Positions 1-7,885 of a DNA stretch of 40,897 nt are shown here, in pieces. The notes below the pieces were generated by a model, which was not told the origin of the DNA, ran no database searches, and was given only the letters and a program-made list of their open reading frames with translations. Within the stretch, counting starts at the first letter, position 1. The number at the start of each line of letters is the position of its first letter. The DNA is from a virus. The position numbers were made by a program, and so were the translations under genes. The stretch covers positions 1-40,897 of the IMG/VR virus record IMGVR_UViG_3300021957_000098; one strand, given 5' to 3'.

Positions 1-3000
1 AAATTGTAAAAGTAAACGAACAACTTCCTGTAGAGCTTACTGTAGCAACACCGCTATGATAAATCCACTTTGGAGGACTATTACTACTTCCAGAAACATT
101 GTAGTTAGTACTACTAAGATTCCAAGCACTTACAGAAAAGTTGCCAGTAGAAGTAGCATAATAGCTACCCTGCCCTGTGTCTTGGCTACCTCCTGGACCT
201 GTTATACCTAAAGAAGCGTTAATAACTATTTTTGATCCAGCAGGAAGACTAGAGAATGAAGCAGTAACAGAACCAGTAGTGTTGCCGCTATCGCCTACAT
301 GGGCTACCCCTGCACTAAGATCATAAGCAAGATCACTAAGTCCTGGAAGTCTGTCTATGTTTAATTCACCCGCATTAATTTGGGTAGCATTAACTGTACC
401 CGCATAAACGTAGTTAGCAATAATACTATCAGCTTGAATACTAAATTTTACCCAAGAAGAACCATTATAACGATAAGTAAAATTATCGCTGGTATTATAA
501 AAAATATCGCCATCTTTCAAAGGAAGGCTGTTTTGCCCTACTGAAGGCAAACTACCTCCTGTTTGCGAGCTATTTTTAGAATTATACCCATGATACGCAA
601 AAGGATAAAGAAGGCTAGATACTTCTCCTGCAAAATTACTTTGACCACTCCCTGTAATAGTAGGTTTAATTCCCGTTGCACTAATATTAGTTACGGTAAC
701 TAAATCTGCATCAACAGTACCTGTTGTAATTCTATCACCGTCAATAACAGTATTAGCATCTGCTAACCTAGTATTAAGGTTTGTAAAGCTAACAATACCA
801 TCGAAGTTAATACTACGTGTTGGTGTAGTACCTGTTGAGGTAGTATTAGTAGCAGATGCAGTGGCATCTACAAAGCTAATATCACTAAAATAATAAGTAG
901 TGGTGCTAGAAGCGTCAATAGTAGGCGCTGTTAAAGACCAACCAGAAGTTAGATTACTAATAGCTAAAGTAGACCAAGTAATAGTTGCACTAGGTGCGGA
1001 GGGTTGGCTTGTTGCACCACGATAAACTCTTACAGTAGAAAGCCTTGGGGCGTCAGCTCCTGCACTTCCGTTACTACCATTAGCACCCGCAGCACCCGCA
1101 GCACCCGCAGCACCGTCACTTCCCACATACTTTACAAAAGTCTGTCCACTTACAGGTAGAGTTGGCTGAGATACGCTTTCATAAAAGGTAACGTATTCTC
1201 TACTTCCAACATTAAAGGACTGGCTAGCACCAGATGAGTTAGTTGCGTAAATAGGCCAGATAGCTTGGCCATTAGTACCATTAGAACCGTCATCACCTAC
1301 AAATTTAACCCAAGTACCTGTTACAGAAGATACAGACGGTTTTGTTCCAGTCCATTCGTAATACAACACGTATTCTTGATTAGAGTAAGTAGCAGTCTTG
1401 TTTAATCCTGATGTATTATCCGCATAAACTACAAGCACACCTTCGCTAACACCATCATCACCGTCATCCCCATCTTGCCCTAAGATAGCAGGAGTTGACC
1501 ATGTATTAGGAGTTGCTGAAGTAGTTCCAGGAAGCCCATCTACTGACGAGTTAGAGATATAAACTGGGCCAACTCCAATAGGAACTGAAGTAAACCATCC
1601 GCTTGGTGGAGTAAGCGTATCACTTACAAAGTTGTAAGAACCACCAGTGGGGGTATTTACAGGCGTAGAAGTTGATCTTTTAAATACAGAAATTTGTCTA
1701 CTTAGTGTTACTGTTCTAGAAAGAAAATTTAACGTAATACCACTGTTAGCCGCTGTAACAGGTAGCGTTGGTTGTTCGTCTGGTTTATAATCAATTACCG
1801 CATAAAAAGGATAAGTAGTTTCACTTGCATTGTCATTATAAGTCTGATCACTAGCAGAATGGGAAGACTGATTACTATTTTTAGCATAAATGTAATCTTG
1901 GGTTAGTGGGCCTGTATAAGTTAAAGAATAAGGCCCAATTACAACCCTGTTAGATATTTGACCATTAGGTGATACTGTACGTACCGCCCAATGATATGTT
2001 CCTTGTGCCAAAGCGGTTACATCAAAGGTGTTTCCTGTTGTTGTACCGAGATCAAAAAAGGTTGCTTGATTATCATTAGAAGCTTGTATTATATAGTATA
2101 AAGTATCACTGCTAACAGCAGTCCAAGACAAATTACCCGAAGCAACACCGTTATATAACGCTGTAGTAGACCAAGTTAAATTTGTTGCTAAGTCTGGATC
2201 AAAGTTTATTGGGTTAGTTGCAGAAATCCCTGGAACATCATTATCGGCAACATTCCATGCATAACTATCAATGTCAATGTAAAATGCATTTATTTTTACG
2301 GAAAGATCTTCTGAAATTTCTGTAGAATTTACTCTGTATATAGCATCAACATCAGATAAAGGAAGCTCTATTTTTATAAAATCTCCTGGCTCTAAACCGA
2401 TAGCCTCTTTATTTGCAACAAAACTTATTGCGTGATAAGTTCTAGATTGGCGACCAATTTGCTCTGCATGGGCAAGCGCATGATAAGGGTCAGTAACTCC
2501 AGTTAAACGAATGTCTGTAGACATTGGTTGATTATTATCTTGGCTTAATAAAGTATTATACAGAATTCTTCCTGCTGACGATTCTTGATCTGGCCAAGTT
2601 TTACTGTCTTCTTTAAAATCTTCATGTTCATTCATAAAAGTAACAGTAACAGAGTTAAATCTATCAGAGGCAGAAGACCATTGTAAATCAATAGTGTCCC
2701 TAATAACATTATCATTATTAAAAGTTTTAACCGACAAAGCTTCTAACTCAGTTTGATTACTAGGATATTCTAATTGTAGCTTGTACTTTCCATCAGAGGT
2801 CCATGTCATAACTGCAAGAGGCATTGTATTTAAAATAGCCTCAATATTATCTCTAACAGTTGCTTCAGAATCTAAAGAAATATTACATTCGTAAAGAGGA
2901 ATATCTCTAGTGCCAAGAGACGCAGCTGAATAACTACCATTGGGATTTTCTTCCGTACCTGTTTGTGTAAAAGTATAAAAGTTTTCTGTATCTAATGCTT

Positions 3001-3880
3001 TATAGTATGTATCTTCGTTAGTTTCATCGCTAGTAACATCAGGGAAGTCACTTTGAGTATTATAAGCCTCAATCGGGTATTCACCATTAACGCTACCAGC
3101 AACGATACGCCCAGTCATTTTGGTAGTGTTACATTTTGATCCTGCATTATAAAAAGATTCAAGGTCTATCTCGGAGACATCAATGTTACGACCATGAGCA
3201 CCAAGTAAATAATCAAGAAGGCACCATGCAGGATTATTAGAATAAATATAACCGCCAAGGCTATAGACCCCTGAGTTTTCTAAAACTGGCCTTACTTTTC
3301 TTCCTTTTACAAAAAAAGTTAAGTTAGGTATACCATTATAGTTGTAATCATTTCTATTTAAAAAGAAACCTGCAGTAACATGAGCAAGCCCTGTAAACTT
3401 ATGGTTAGCCCCTAAAGAATTAGCTGAACCTAAAGGGGAGGTATTAGGTAACTGATTATTATAAGTATGTACTATATGTCTATGTTTTTTGTCTCTATTA
3501 TAAACTGTATCATCAACAGAAAAACCTTGAACACCTTCAATTCCACCTTGACAAATCGCACCATCCATCATAAGTAAACTACTTTTACCAGTTGATCTAC
3601 TTTGATTTAATGTTTTCTTTTTAGAAAACCATTCTGTACCACCAGTTCCTGGGCTAGCATAAGTATAAGAACTAGCTGTTTTGTGATTAGCTTCAATAAG
3701 ACCTACTGCTTGTTTTCCGTAAACAATAGGTATATGGCTAGCTTCTCCTCTTTTATTAATGGCAAAGCCTTTTCGCTTATCTGCCTCTCTTTTCATTTTA
3801 TTGTATTGAGAAATCTGATAAGCTGTTGAAACTGCAAAACTAAACCATTGTAAAGCTGTTTTACCTAAAAATGTTACCAT
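1..3880 (-). CDS. Tail-tip host-specificity protein, lambda J / GTA gp15-like (C-terminus cut by window edge)
   Basis: The frame is open from an ATG at 3880 to the left edge, giving at least 1293 residues with no stop. The start overlaps the upstream stop as TAATG, which suggests translational coupling. The N-terminal part (KRGEASHIPIVYGKQAVG, later GGYIYSNNPAWCLLDYLLG) looks like the J/TipJ tail-tip family. Further on are fibronectin-III-like stretches, a short collagen-like Gly-X-Y run coded at about 1055-1126, and repeated segments containing VYADN or similar. Known J proteins form the tip that contacts the host receptor. Position after an NlpC/P60-like gene and two minor tail genes fits the lambda K-I-J and GTA gp13-14-15 order. 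Family call is by pattern and context. Confidence 0.8.
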   Translation of the reverse strand, partial: MVTFLGKTALQWFSFAVSTAYQISQYNKMKREADKRKGFAINKRGEASHIPIVYGKQAVGLIEANHKTASSYTYASPGTGGTEWFSKKKTLNQSRSTGKSSLLMMDGAICQGGIEGVQGFSVDDTVYNRDKKHRHIVHTYNNQLPNTSPLGSANSLGANHKFTGLAHVTAGFFLNRNDYNYNGIPNLTFFVKGRKVRPVLENSGVYSLGGYIYSNNPAWCLLDYLLGAHGRNIDVSEIDLESFYNAGSKCNTTKMTGRIVAGSVNGEYPIEAYNTQSDFPDVTSDETNEDTYYKALDTENFYTFTQTGTEENPNGSYSAASLGTRDIPLYECNISLDSEATVRDNIEAILNTMPLAVMTWTSDGKYKLQLEYPSNQTELEALSVKTFNNDNVIRDTIDLQWSSASDRFNSVTVTFMNEHEDFKEDSKTWPDQESSAGRILYNTLLSQDNNQPMSTDIRLTGVTDPYHALAHAEQIGRQSRTYHAISFVANKEAIGLEPGDFIKIELPLSDVDAIYRVNSTEISEDLSVKINAFYIDIDSYAWNVADNDVPGISATNPINFDPDLATNLTWSTTALYNGVASGNLSWTAVSSDTLYYIIQASNDNQATFFDLGTTTGNTFDVTALAQGTYHWAVRTVSPNGQISNRVVIGPYSLTYTGPLTQDYIYAKNSNQSSHSASDQTYNDNASETTYPFYAVIDYKPDEQPTLPVTAANSGITLNFLSRTVTLSRQISVFKRSTSTPVNTPTGGSYNFVSDTLTPPSGWFTSVPIGVGPVYISNSSVDGLPGTTSATPNTWSTPAILGQDGDDGDDGVSEGVLVVYADNTSGLNKTATYSNQEYVLYYEWTGTKPSVSSVTGTWVKFVGDDGSNGTNGQAIWPIYATNSSGASQSFNVGSREYVTFYESVSQPTLPVSGQTFVKYVGSDGAAGAAGAAGANGSNGSAGADAPRLSTVRVYRGATSQPSAPSATITWSTLAISNLTSGWSLTAPTIDASSTTTYYFSDISFVDATASATNTTSTGTTPTRSINFDGIVSFTNLNTRLADANTVIDGDRITTGTVDADLVTVTNISATGIKPTITGSGQSNFAGEVSSLLYPFAYHGYNSKNSSQTGGSLPSVGQNSLPLKDGDIFYNTSDNFTYRYNGSSWVKFSIQADSIIANYVYAGTVNATQINAGELNIDRLPGLSDLAYDLSAGVAHVGDSGNTTGSVTASFSSLPAGSKIVINASLGITGPGGSQDTGQGSYYATSTGNFSVSAWNLSSTNYNVSGSSNSPPKWIYHSGVATVSSTGSCSFTFTI

Positions 3881-4452
3881 TAGATTTTACCCCACTTTAA
3901 CTTGATAACTGACTCTCCATAAATATTTGAAAAGCTTTCATCATCTTCGTCTTTTTGTTTAATTCCATTTTTAGAACTAATAAAAGGGATAACCATATCA
4001 AGATCCGACATTGGTGAAGTTCCCTCAAAAGTTACAAGCTTATTATCAAAGTTATTACTAATAGCAGGACTATCAACATACCCTTTATAAACCAACAAAA
4101 CATCACTTGAATTAAGAACAGGCTCTCCACTAGAGTCAAAGAATCCAACTTTAACCGTTATGTCTTTACCAACAACATTTAGATCAATTTCACCTTTAAA
4201 AGTATCATCATCATCTTCGACGACAACGACTCTATAAGATTCTCTATCGACTACTGAAGAAAACTTAGGGGAATCTACTTCAAGAACTGCGCTATTAGCT
4301 GTATAATTATTTCCTGAACCTGTTGGGTATTCTACATTATAAGGTAAAGACGAAAGTCTATGATGTGTATCAAATTCTAAATCAATTAAAAAGAAAAAGT
4401 CAACTGTATCTTGATTAATTAAAGACTGGACTGTACTACTAAATGTTCTCAT
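3880..4452 (-). CDS. Minor tail protein (tail-tip assembly, GTA/DUF2163-like)
   Basis: The 190-residue protein begins MRTFSSTVQSLINQD. It has a mixed beta pattern with KGYVDSP and a C-terminal IYGESVIKLKWGKI, similar in style to small tail-tip hub proteins that precede J in siphoviruses and gene transfer agents. It overlaps its neighbours by one base on both sides, so it is in the tail-tip operon. An acidic DDDD run sits near residue 80. Position and length support a structural role; the precise family is an inference. Confidence 0.6.
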   Translation of the reverse strand: MRTFSSTVQSLINQDTVDFFFLIDLEFDTHHRLSSLPYNVEYPTGSGNNYTANSAVLEVDSPKFSSVVDRESYRVVVVEDDDDTFKGEIDLNVVGKDITVKVGFFDSSGEPVLNSSDVLLVYKGYVDSPAISNNFDNKLVTFEGTSPMSDLDMVIPFISSKNGIKQKDEDDESFSNIYGESVIKLKWGKI

Positions 4453-5276
4453 TACAATGCCTCGATAATATCTATTGTTCCAGCAGTGGCTAAAATACCA
4501 TCATTAAAAGTTACACCTCTCATACTATCTATACTTCTAAAATATCTAATAGTAGCATTAGCAACAGTTGAGTAAGTTAAACCGCTAGGAGGTGTTGGGT
4601 AGAGGTTAGAAGTTGAGATACTAGAAGCATCTGCTTTTACCATATAGACTTTATTGTTGCTGCCTGTAACAAAGGCACCCTTGGGGTAAGATACCCCTGC
4701 TGAATTATTAACAGTAATTGAGTTGCCCATGTTGGCGTGGTTTGTACAGTAGTAATGTAGAGTAGAAGGGGCGCTATTATCTACAACAATAGTAGTATTG
4801 GCCCCCGATTGACCTTGAGTACCGTTTACAGTAACTCCCGTTGTGTACTGAGGACTTCCATTAGAATTTGTTGAAAACCTAAGAGGATGTGCGCCATTCG
4901 AGCTATCGCTTTGATCAAAGATATAAGTATTACCTTTAACAAAAGTTAAAGTTGGGTTTTGATTACCGTCAATATAGAATTTACCGCCTGAAGCAGTAAC
5001 TATATAGGTGGTTGTCGAACTCGAACTACTCTCTAATCTTTTATTTACATCATTGAGCTGAGGCATTGGCATTGTTTGTTCAGTGTCAAAGTTAACAATG
5101 CTTGCTAAGATATCAGCTGGACTATCAGTTAAAATTCCAAAAGATAGCTCCCAACGTTGAGCACCTTGTGAAGATCTTTGCTTTTTAAGAGAAATTGTAT
5201 CAGCATCAAACATTGGTTCGTTTGAGTTTATAGTAAAAGGGGTTAAAATTTCATAACCCTCGTAATAATATTTCAT
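4452..5276 (-). CDS. Minor tail protein with an inserted cupredoxin-like domain
   Basis: The 274-residue protein has an N-terminal tail-protein segment (about 1-75), a Ser/Thr linker (83-90), and then a beta-rich domain at about 91-190. That domain contains His130, Cys177, His180 and Met183. The run CTNHANM has the Cys-x2-His-x2-Met spacing of amicyanin-type blue copper sites, and the earlier HPLRF supplies the first histidine. The C-terminal part (190-274) returns to a tail-like sequence. The gene lies two bases from the NlpC/P60-like gene and overlaps the next tail gene. The domain may bind copper or may only use the fold for adhesion; similar HPLRF...YYC.NH modules are known from marine phage structural proteins. 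Confidence 0.65.
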   Translation of the reverse strand: MKYYYEGYEILTPFTINSNEPMFDADTISLKKQRSSQGAQRWELSFGILTDSPADILASIVNFDTEQTMPMPQLNDVNKRLESSSSSTTTYIVTASGGKFYIDGNQNPTLTFVKGNTYIFDQSDSSNGAHPLRFSTNSNGSPQYTTGVTVNGTQGQSGANTTIVVDNSAPSTLHYYCTNHANMGNSITVNNSAGVSYPKGAFVTGSNNKVYMVKADASSISTSNLYPTPPSGLTYSTVANATIRYFRSIDSMRGVTFNDGILATAGTIDIIEAL

Positions 5277-5278
5277 AG

Positions 5279-5722
5279 TTAGCTCCTTAATGGTCTGGCT
5301 AAAAGGTTCAATCGCCTATCTAAAAACATATAGCGAGAACCTTGTTTTATTCCTGAATTGTCTTCATCAGTTGTGACCCAGTGACCATTATCTGCTATTA
5401 CTGCAGATCCATCCATATAACCAATATCACCATATTGAGGTCTTAAGTCAGGACGTATTTCGTAATTACAATACTCAGCAAAAGATTTAAGAGTAAACTT
5501 TTGTTTCTTTAGCCCTAACAAGTATTCTTTTGGGCTGTTATATTCAATAATAACGTCTTCTGCTTTTGATTTGTTACCTTTTAGTGCTTTATCGTACTCG
5601 ATAAGAAAACAAAAACAGTCATTGTATCCCCATATAAACTTGTCTACAATACTTGTTTTATCGTTAATAATTCTTTTTGCTTTACTTATAGCACTAATAA
5701 TTTCTTCTAATTTATAATACAT
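5279..5722 (-). CDS. NlpC/P60-like tail peptidase (lambda K / GTA gp14 position)
   Basis: The 147-residue protein contains WGYNDCFCF with candidate nucleophile Cys36, then GDIGYMDG and a candidate catalytic His114 in DNGHW. This Cys...His layout is that of NlpC/P60-type peptidases found in phage tail tips, where they cut peptidoglycan during DNA entry. It is the first gene of the tail-tip cluster. A good ribosome site (AAAGGTAAAGTT) precedes the ATG, and a phage promoter motif lies 34 bases upstream. Sequence similarity is modest, so the family call rests on motif plus gene order. Confidence 0.6.
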   Translation of the reverse strand: MYYKLEEIISAISKAKRIINDKTSIVDKFIWGYNDCFCFLIEYDKALKGNKSKAEDVIIEYNSPKEYLLGLKKQKFTLKSFAEYCNYEIRPDLRPQYGDIGYMDGSAVIADNGHWVTTDEDNSGIKQGSRYMFLDRRLNLLARPLRS

Positions 5723-5744
5723 AACTTTACCTTTAATAATATTA

Positions 5745-5781
5745 GAGGGTGGCCCTTCTTTAACGTCAGGTATCCACCCTC
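5745..5781 (-). terminator. 8-bp hairpin whose loop holds a phage promoter motif
   Basis: GAGGGTGG at 5745-5752 pairs perfectly with CCACCCTC at 5774-5781. The loop contains the full promoter motif at 5756-5772. On the transcript the stem is followed by UAAUAUUAUUAAAGG, which is not a clean U-tract, so termination after phoH is only possible. It could also be an RNA-processing hairpin in the 5' leader. Confidence 0.4.
5756..5772 (-). promoter_or_regulatory. Candidate phage RNA polymerase promoter upstream of the tail-tip operon
   Basis: The minus strand reads TACCTGACGTTAAAGAA, identical over 17 bases to copies at 23399, 28893 and 36411. It lies between phoH and the NlpC/P60-like gene. Exact recurrence in front of different gene blocks, together with a T7-type polymerase in the same genome, supports a late promoter. 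Confidence 0.7.
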
Positions 5782-5789
5782 AAGAAATA

Positions 5790-6476
5790 TTATAGTTTTT
5801 CTTTAATGAAGACTCTTACTAGATCTGCTACGATGTCGCTTCTCACGATGTCATCGACATTAAATTCAACAACTGGTAGTCGAATTCCAGCCTTTTTTAC
5901 AACACTACAAAATTTAAGTAGGTCTTTACCCTCCTTAACATCTGATTGCGCGGGGTCTCCCATAAGCACTAGTTTAGAGTTTTCACCTAGCCTAGTTGTA
6001 ATTGCCTTTAATTCATCCAAATTAAGATTTTGAGACTCATCTACTAAGACTAAAGAGTCTGCATAAGAACGCCCCCGAATAGTCTCAATAGGTTGAATTT
6101 CAATGTCGCCCTTGTTTATCATGTATTGATATTTGTCCTTACCGAAAGAAGTTCTTAATACTTCTAACATTGGTAATAACCACGGTGTCATCTTTTCTTG
6201 GATAGAGCCAGGAAAGTGGCCTAAAGATTTACCTGTAGGAACGTTAGCACGAGTTAATACAATGCGTTTGTATTTACCTTTCATAAAGATTTGTGCAATA
6301 GTTCCTGTACTGCAATAAGTCTTACCTGTCCCTGCGCAGCCGATAGTAACTGTTATAGGGTTCATTTTAATAGATTGTATTAGTAAGTCTTGTTTCTCAT
6401 TTTTAGGTATAACATGAAAGCCAATCCTGTGAATGTTATTATTTTTTACAGCGTAACGAGATTTTCGTTTTGACAT
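5790..6476 (-). CDS. phoH: PhoH-like P-loop ATPase
   Basis: The 228-residue protein has Walker A GCAGTGKT at 46-53 and a Walker B-like LVLVDESQNL, both typical of PhoH family ATPases/helicases, which are common auxiliary genes in marine phages. The role of phage PhoH is unsettled; RNA metabolism and phosphate stress have been proposed. It follows the bilin reductase gene by 12 bases with ribosome site AAAGGAC, making it the last gene of the heme oxygenase-bilin reductase cassette. A hairpin and promoter follow. Confidence 0.9.
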   Translation of the reverse strand: MSKRKSRYAVKNNNIHRIGFHVIPKNEKQDLLIQSIKMNPITVTIGCAGTGKTYCSTGTIAQIFMKGKYKRIVLTRANVPTGKSLGHFPGSIQEKMTPWLLPMLEVLRTSFGKDKYQYMINKGDIEIQPIETIRGRSYADSLVLVDESQNLNLDELKAITTRLGENSKLVLMGDPAQSDVKEGKDLLKFCSVVKKAGIRLPVVEFNVDDIVRSDIVADLVRVFIKEKL

Positions 6477-6488
6477 AAAAGTCCTTTA

Positions 6489-7139
6489 TTATATTTCGGG
6501 GAACAAGCCTTCCTGAATAAAGATATTTACTTCTTCAGGGTCTAGCCCTAAAGATGTCATAACTCTTGGGGTGTGTGGATTCTTCTTTTGATTTTGACAG
6601 TAAAAGTTTTGCTCTTCAGTGTAATCATTTTGGGTAACTTCCCCAATATTACTTAAGTAAAAGTTTAAATTTCTTTTAACTAATTCTAAAATTTTATTCA
6701 GCTCTTCTTCAGAGTTTACATTACCCGCTGCTATCATATTTCCACTAAAGATGTTCCGCGCCCACTCAGGAAGTTCTCTTTCCTTTTTAGGTTTAAAATC
6801 TTTGTTATTATCGTGAAACCACTCTAACATCCAGTGGTCTTTACTAGCGGGGCTAAAGTCATGAAAAGCCCCTGTTACTTTTCTTGGACCTGCAATTATA
6901 TCAAATCCAAATATCGGTGCAGGGTCTTTGGTATGTGGAAATACACAAAGATGTAACATATAAAGATTTTTTGTATTTCTTGCATCTACAATATCCAAGT
7001 GTGCTCGCCTAAACTTAGTGTCTGTATAGACATAGTTAGGCCATGAAAATTCATGATCTTCCTTTACTTCAGTGTACTTAGAAAGTATATCGATTATATC
7101 TTTATGAACTTTTTCTAAGCTATCGAATATCATGCTCAT
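6489..7139 (-). CDS. pcyX: Ferredoxin-dependent bilin reductase, PcyX-type (biliverdin to phycoerythrobilin)
   Basis: The 216-residue protein aligns by eye with cyanobacterial PcyA: FRRAHLDI, LHLCVFP, FGFDIIAG and DFSPASKDH correspond to PcyA FRKMHLEL, LHCVMFP, FGCDIVAG and DLSPTQSD. The catalytic His and Asp of PcyA (His88, Asp105) correspond to His63 and Asp80. The third triad member, Glu76 in PcyA, is Asp49 here; Glu-to-Asp at this place is the reported hallmark of the phage PcyX family, which makes phycoerythrobilin from biliverdin using ferredoxin. RELPEWARNIFS and YCQNQKKN are further PcyA-like blocks. Its start lies 20 bases inside the heme oxygenase gene, so the two are coupled. No ferredoxin gene is visible, so electrons must come from the host. 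The exact product is inferred, not shown. Confidence 0.9.
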   Translation of the reverse strand: MSMIFDSLEKVHKDIIDILSKYTEVKEDHEFSWPNYVYTDTKFRRAHLDIVDARNTKNLYMLHLCVFPHTKDPAPIFGFDIIAGPRKVTGAFHDFSPASKDHWMLEWFHDNNKDFKPKKERELPEWARNIFSGNMIAAGNVNSEEELNKILELVKRNLNFYLSNIGEVTQNDYTEEQNFYCQNQKKNPHTPRVMTSLGLDPEEVNIFIQEGLFPEI

Positions 7140-7647
7140 CTGCTAACTCCTGAAATAACTCTATAGCCCAGAGCATTACTTTGTTGGCTTCAGCTGCTAG
7201 ACTATCGTCTAAACGCTCTCTTAGTTTTTTAATAAGATTAGATCTATCTTCAAACTCATACATAGCACCTGAACCTGGAACAACCTTTTTCATAAGTTGT
7301 CCACCAAATAAATCTCCAAAGTGCCGCACGTACATGTGCGCCATTAAGTTTTCTTTTGATACTGTATCTAAATACCTTACATATTTATAAGTGATATTAT
7401 AGACTTTTGCATTAGATCTGAGTTCATGGAAATCATCTAACATTAACTTAGATCTTTTAACAGTCTCTACGCCTTGGAGTAACCCGTAATGCTCTAGCAG
7501 AGTCTCTAATTTTAAATACATTAAATACTGGTTTAATAAATAGTCTGCATAGATGTGGGTAGAAACACCCCCTGAAAACAAAAGTTTTACAAAAGGGTGT
7601 TTCTCGGCGAGATCATGATTTTCTTTTATATGATCTCTTAGTGCCAT
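7120..7647 (-). CDS. ho1: Heme oxygenase (heme to biliverdin)
   Basis: The 175-residue protein has the heme oxygenase layout. HDLAEKHPFVKLL carries the likely proximal heme ligand His11, followed by a tyrosine-rich helix (YADYLLNQYLMYLKLE). The distal helix contains RHFGDLFGGQ (GDLFGGQ at 111-117), the flexible Gly-rich helix over the heme. It would cleave heme to biliverdin, iron and CO with ferredoxin or another reductant. It is shorter than cyanobacterial HO1 (about 240) and lacks the C-terminal extension, more like compact bacterial HemO. It overlaps the bilin reductase gene downstream, so enzyme and next enzyme are made together. Confidence 0.92.
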   Translation of the reverse strand: MALRDHIKENHDLAEKHPFVKLLFSGGVSTHIYADYLLNQYLMYLKLETLLEHYGLLQGVETVKRSKLMLDDFHELRSNAKVYNITYKYVRYLDTVSKENLMAHMYVRHFGDLFGGQLMKKVVPGSGAMYEFEDRSNLIKKLRERLDDSLAAEANKVMLWAIELFQELADEHDIR

Positions 7648-7648
7648 T

Positions 7649-7885
7649 TTACTCTTCTTCAGCAGCTTCAGCAGCTAAATCAATCTCTAACTGTTCTTCT
7701 GCTTCTGCTGTGTTCAGTGTAGGTTGATATATTTCTACAGAATCTGTTTCTGTATTATAATTATATCTCCACAAAGCATGATTTTCATCTATTTCCGCAG
7801 AAATATTAACATCATTTGGTCCTGGAGTTTGATCTTCAGCCCAACACCAAAACTTACCTTGTTCGTTAAAATATGCTAGTTTCAT
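7649..7885 (-). CDS. Small acidic protein following the tail fibre gene
   Basis: The 78-residue protein starts MKLAYFNEQGKFWCWAEDQTPGP and ends in an Ala/Glu-rich tail. The chosen ATG overlaps the upstream TGA as ATGA and has ribosome site GAAGGAAA. I do not recognise the family. Its position directly after two tail-fibre-region genes suggests a tail fibre chaperone or structural accessory; that is inference. It is followed after one base by the heme oxygenase gene. Confidence 0.6.
   Translation of the reverse strand: MKLAYFNEQGKFWCWAEDQTPGPNDVNISAEIDENHALWRYNYNTETDSVEIYQPTLNTAEAEEQLEIDLAAEAAEEE

Noticed and set aside
5279-5772. Extending the NlpC/P60-like protein upstream through ATA CCT GAC GTT AAA GAA
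   Set aside because: The frame is open, but this is the promoter motif and ATG at 5722 has a good ribosome site. The open frame is explained by the motif lacking stops in that frame.
6489-7139. Calling the bilin reductase PebS or PcyA
   Set aside because: The HLDI, LHLCVFP and FGFDIIAG blocks align with PcyA rather than PebS, but Asp49 replaces the PcyA glutamate, and the partner is a short heme oxygenase in a non-cyanophage context, so PcyX fits better.
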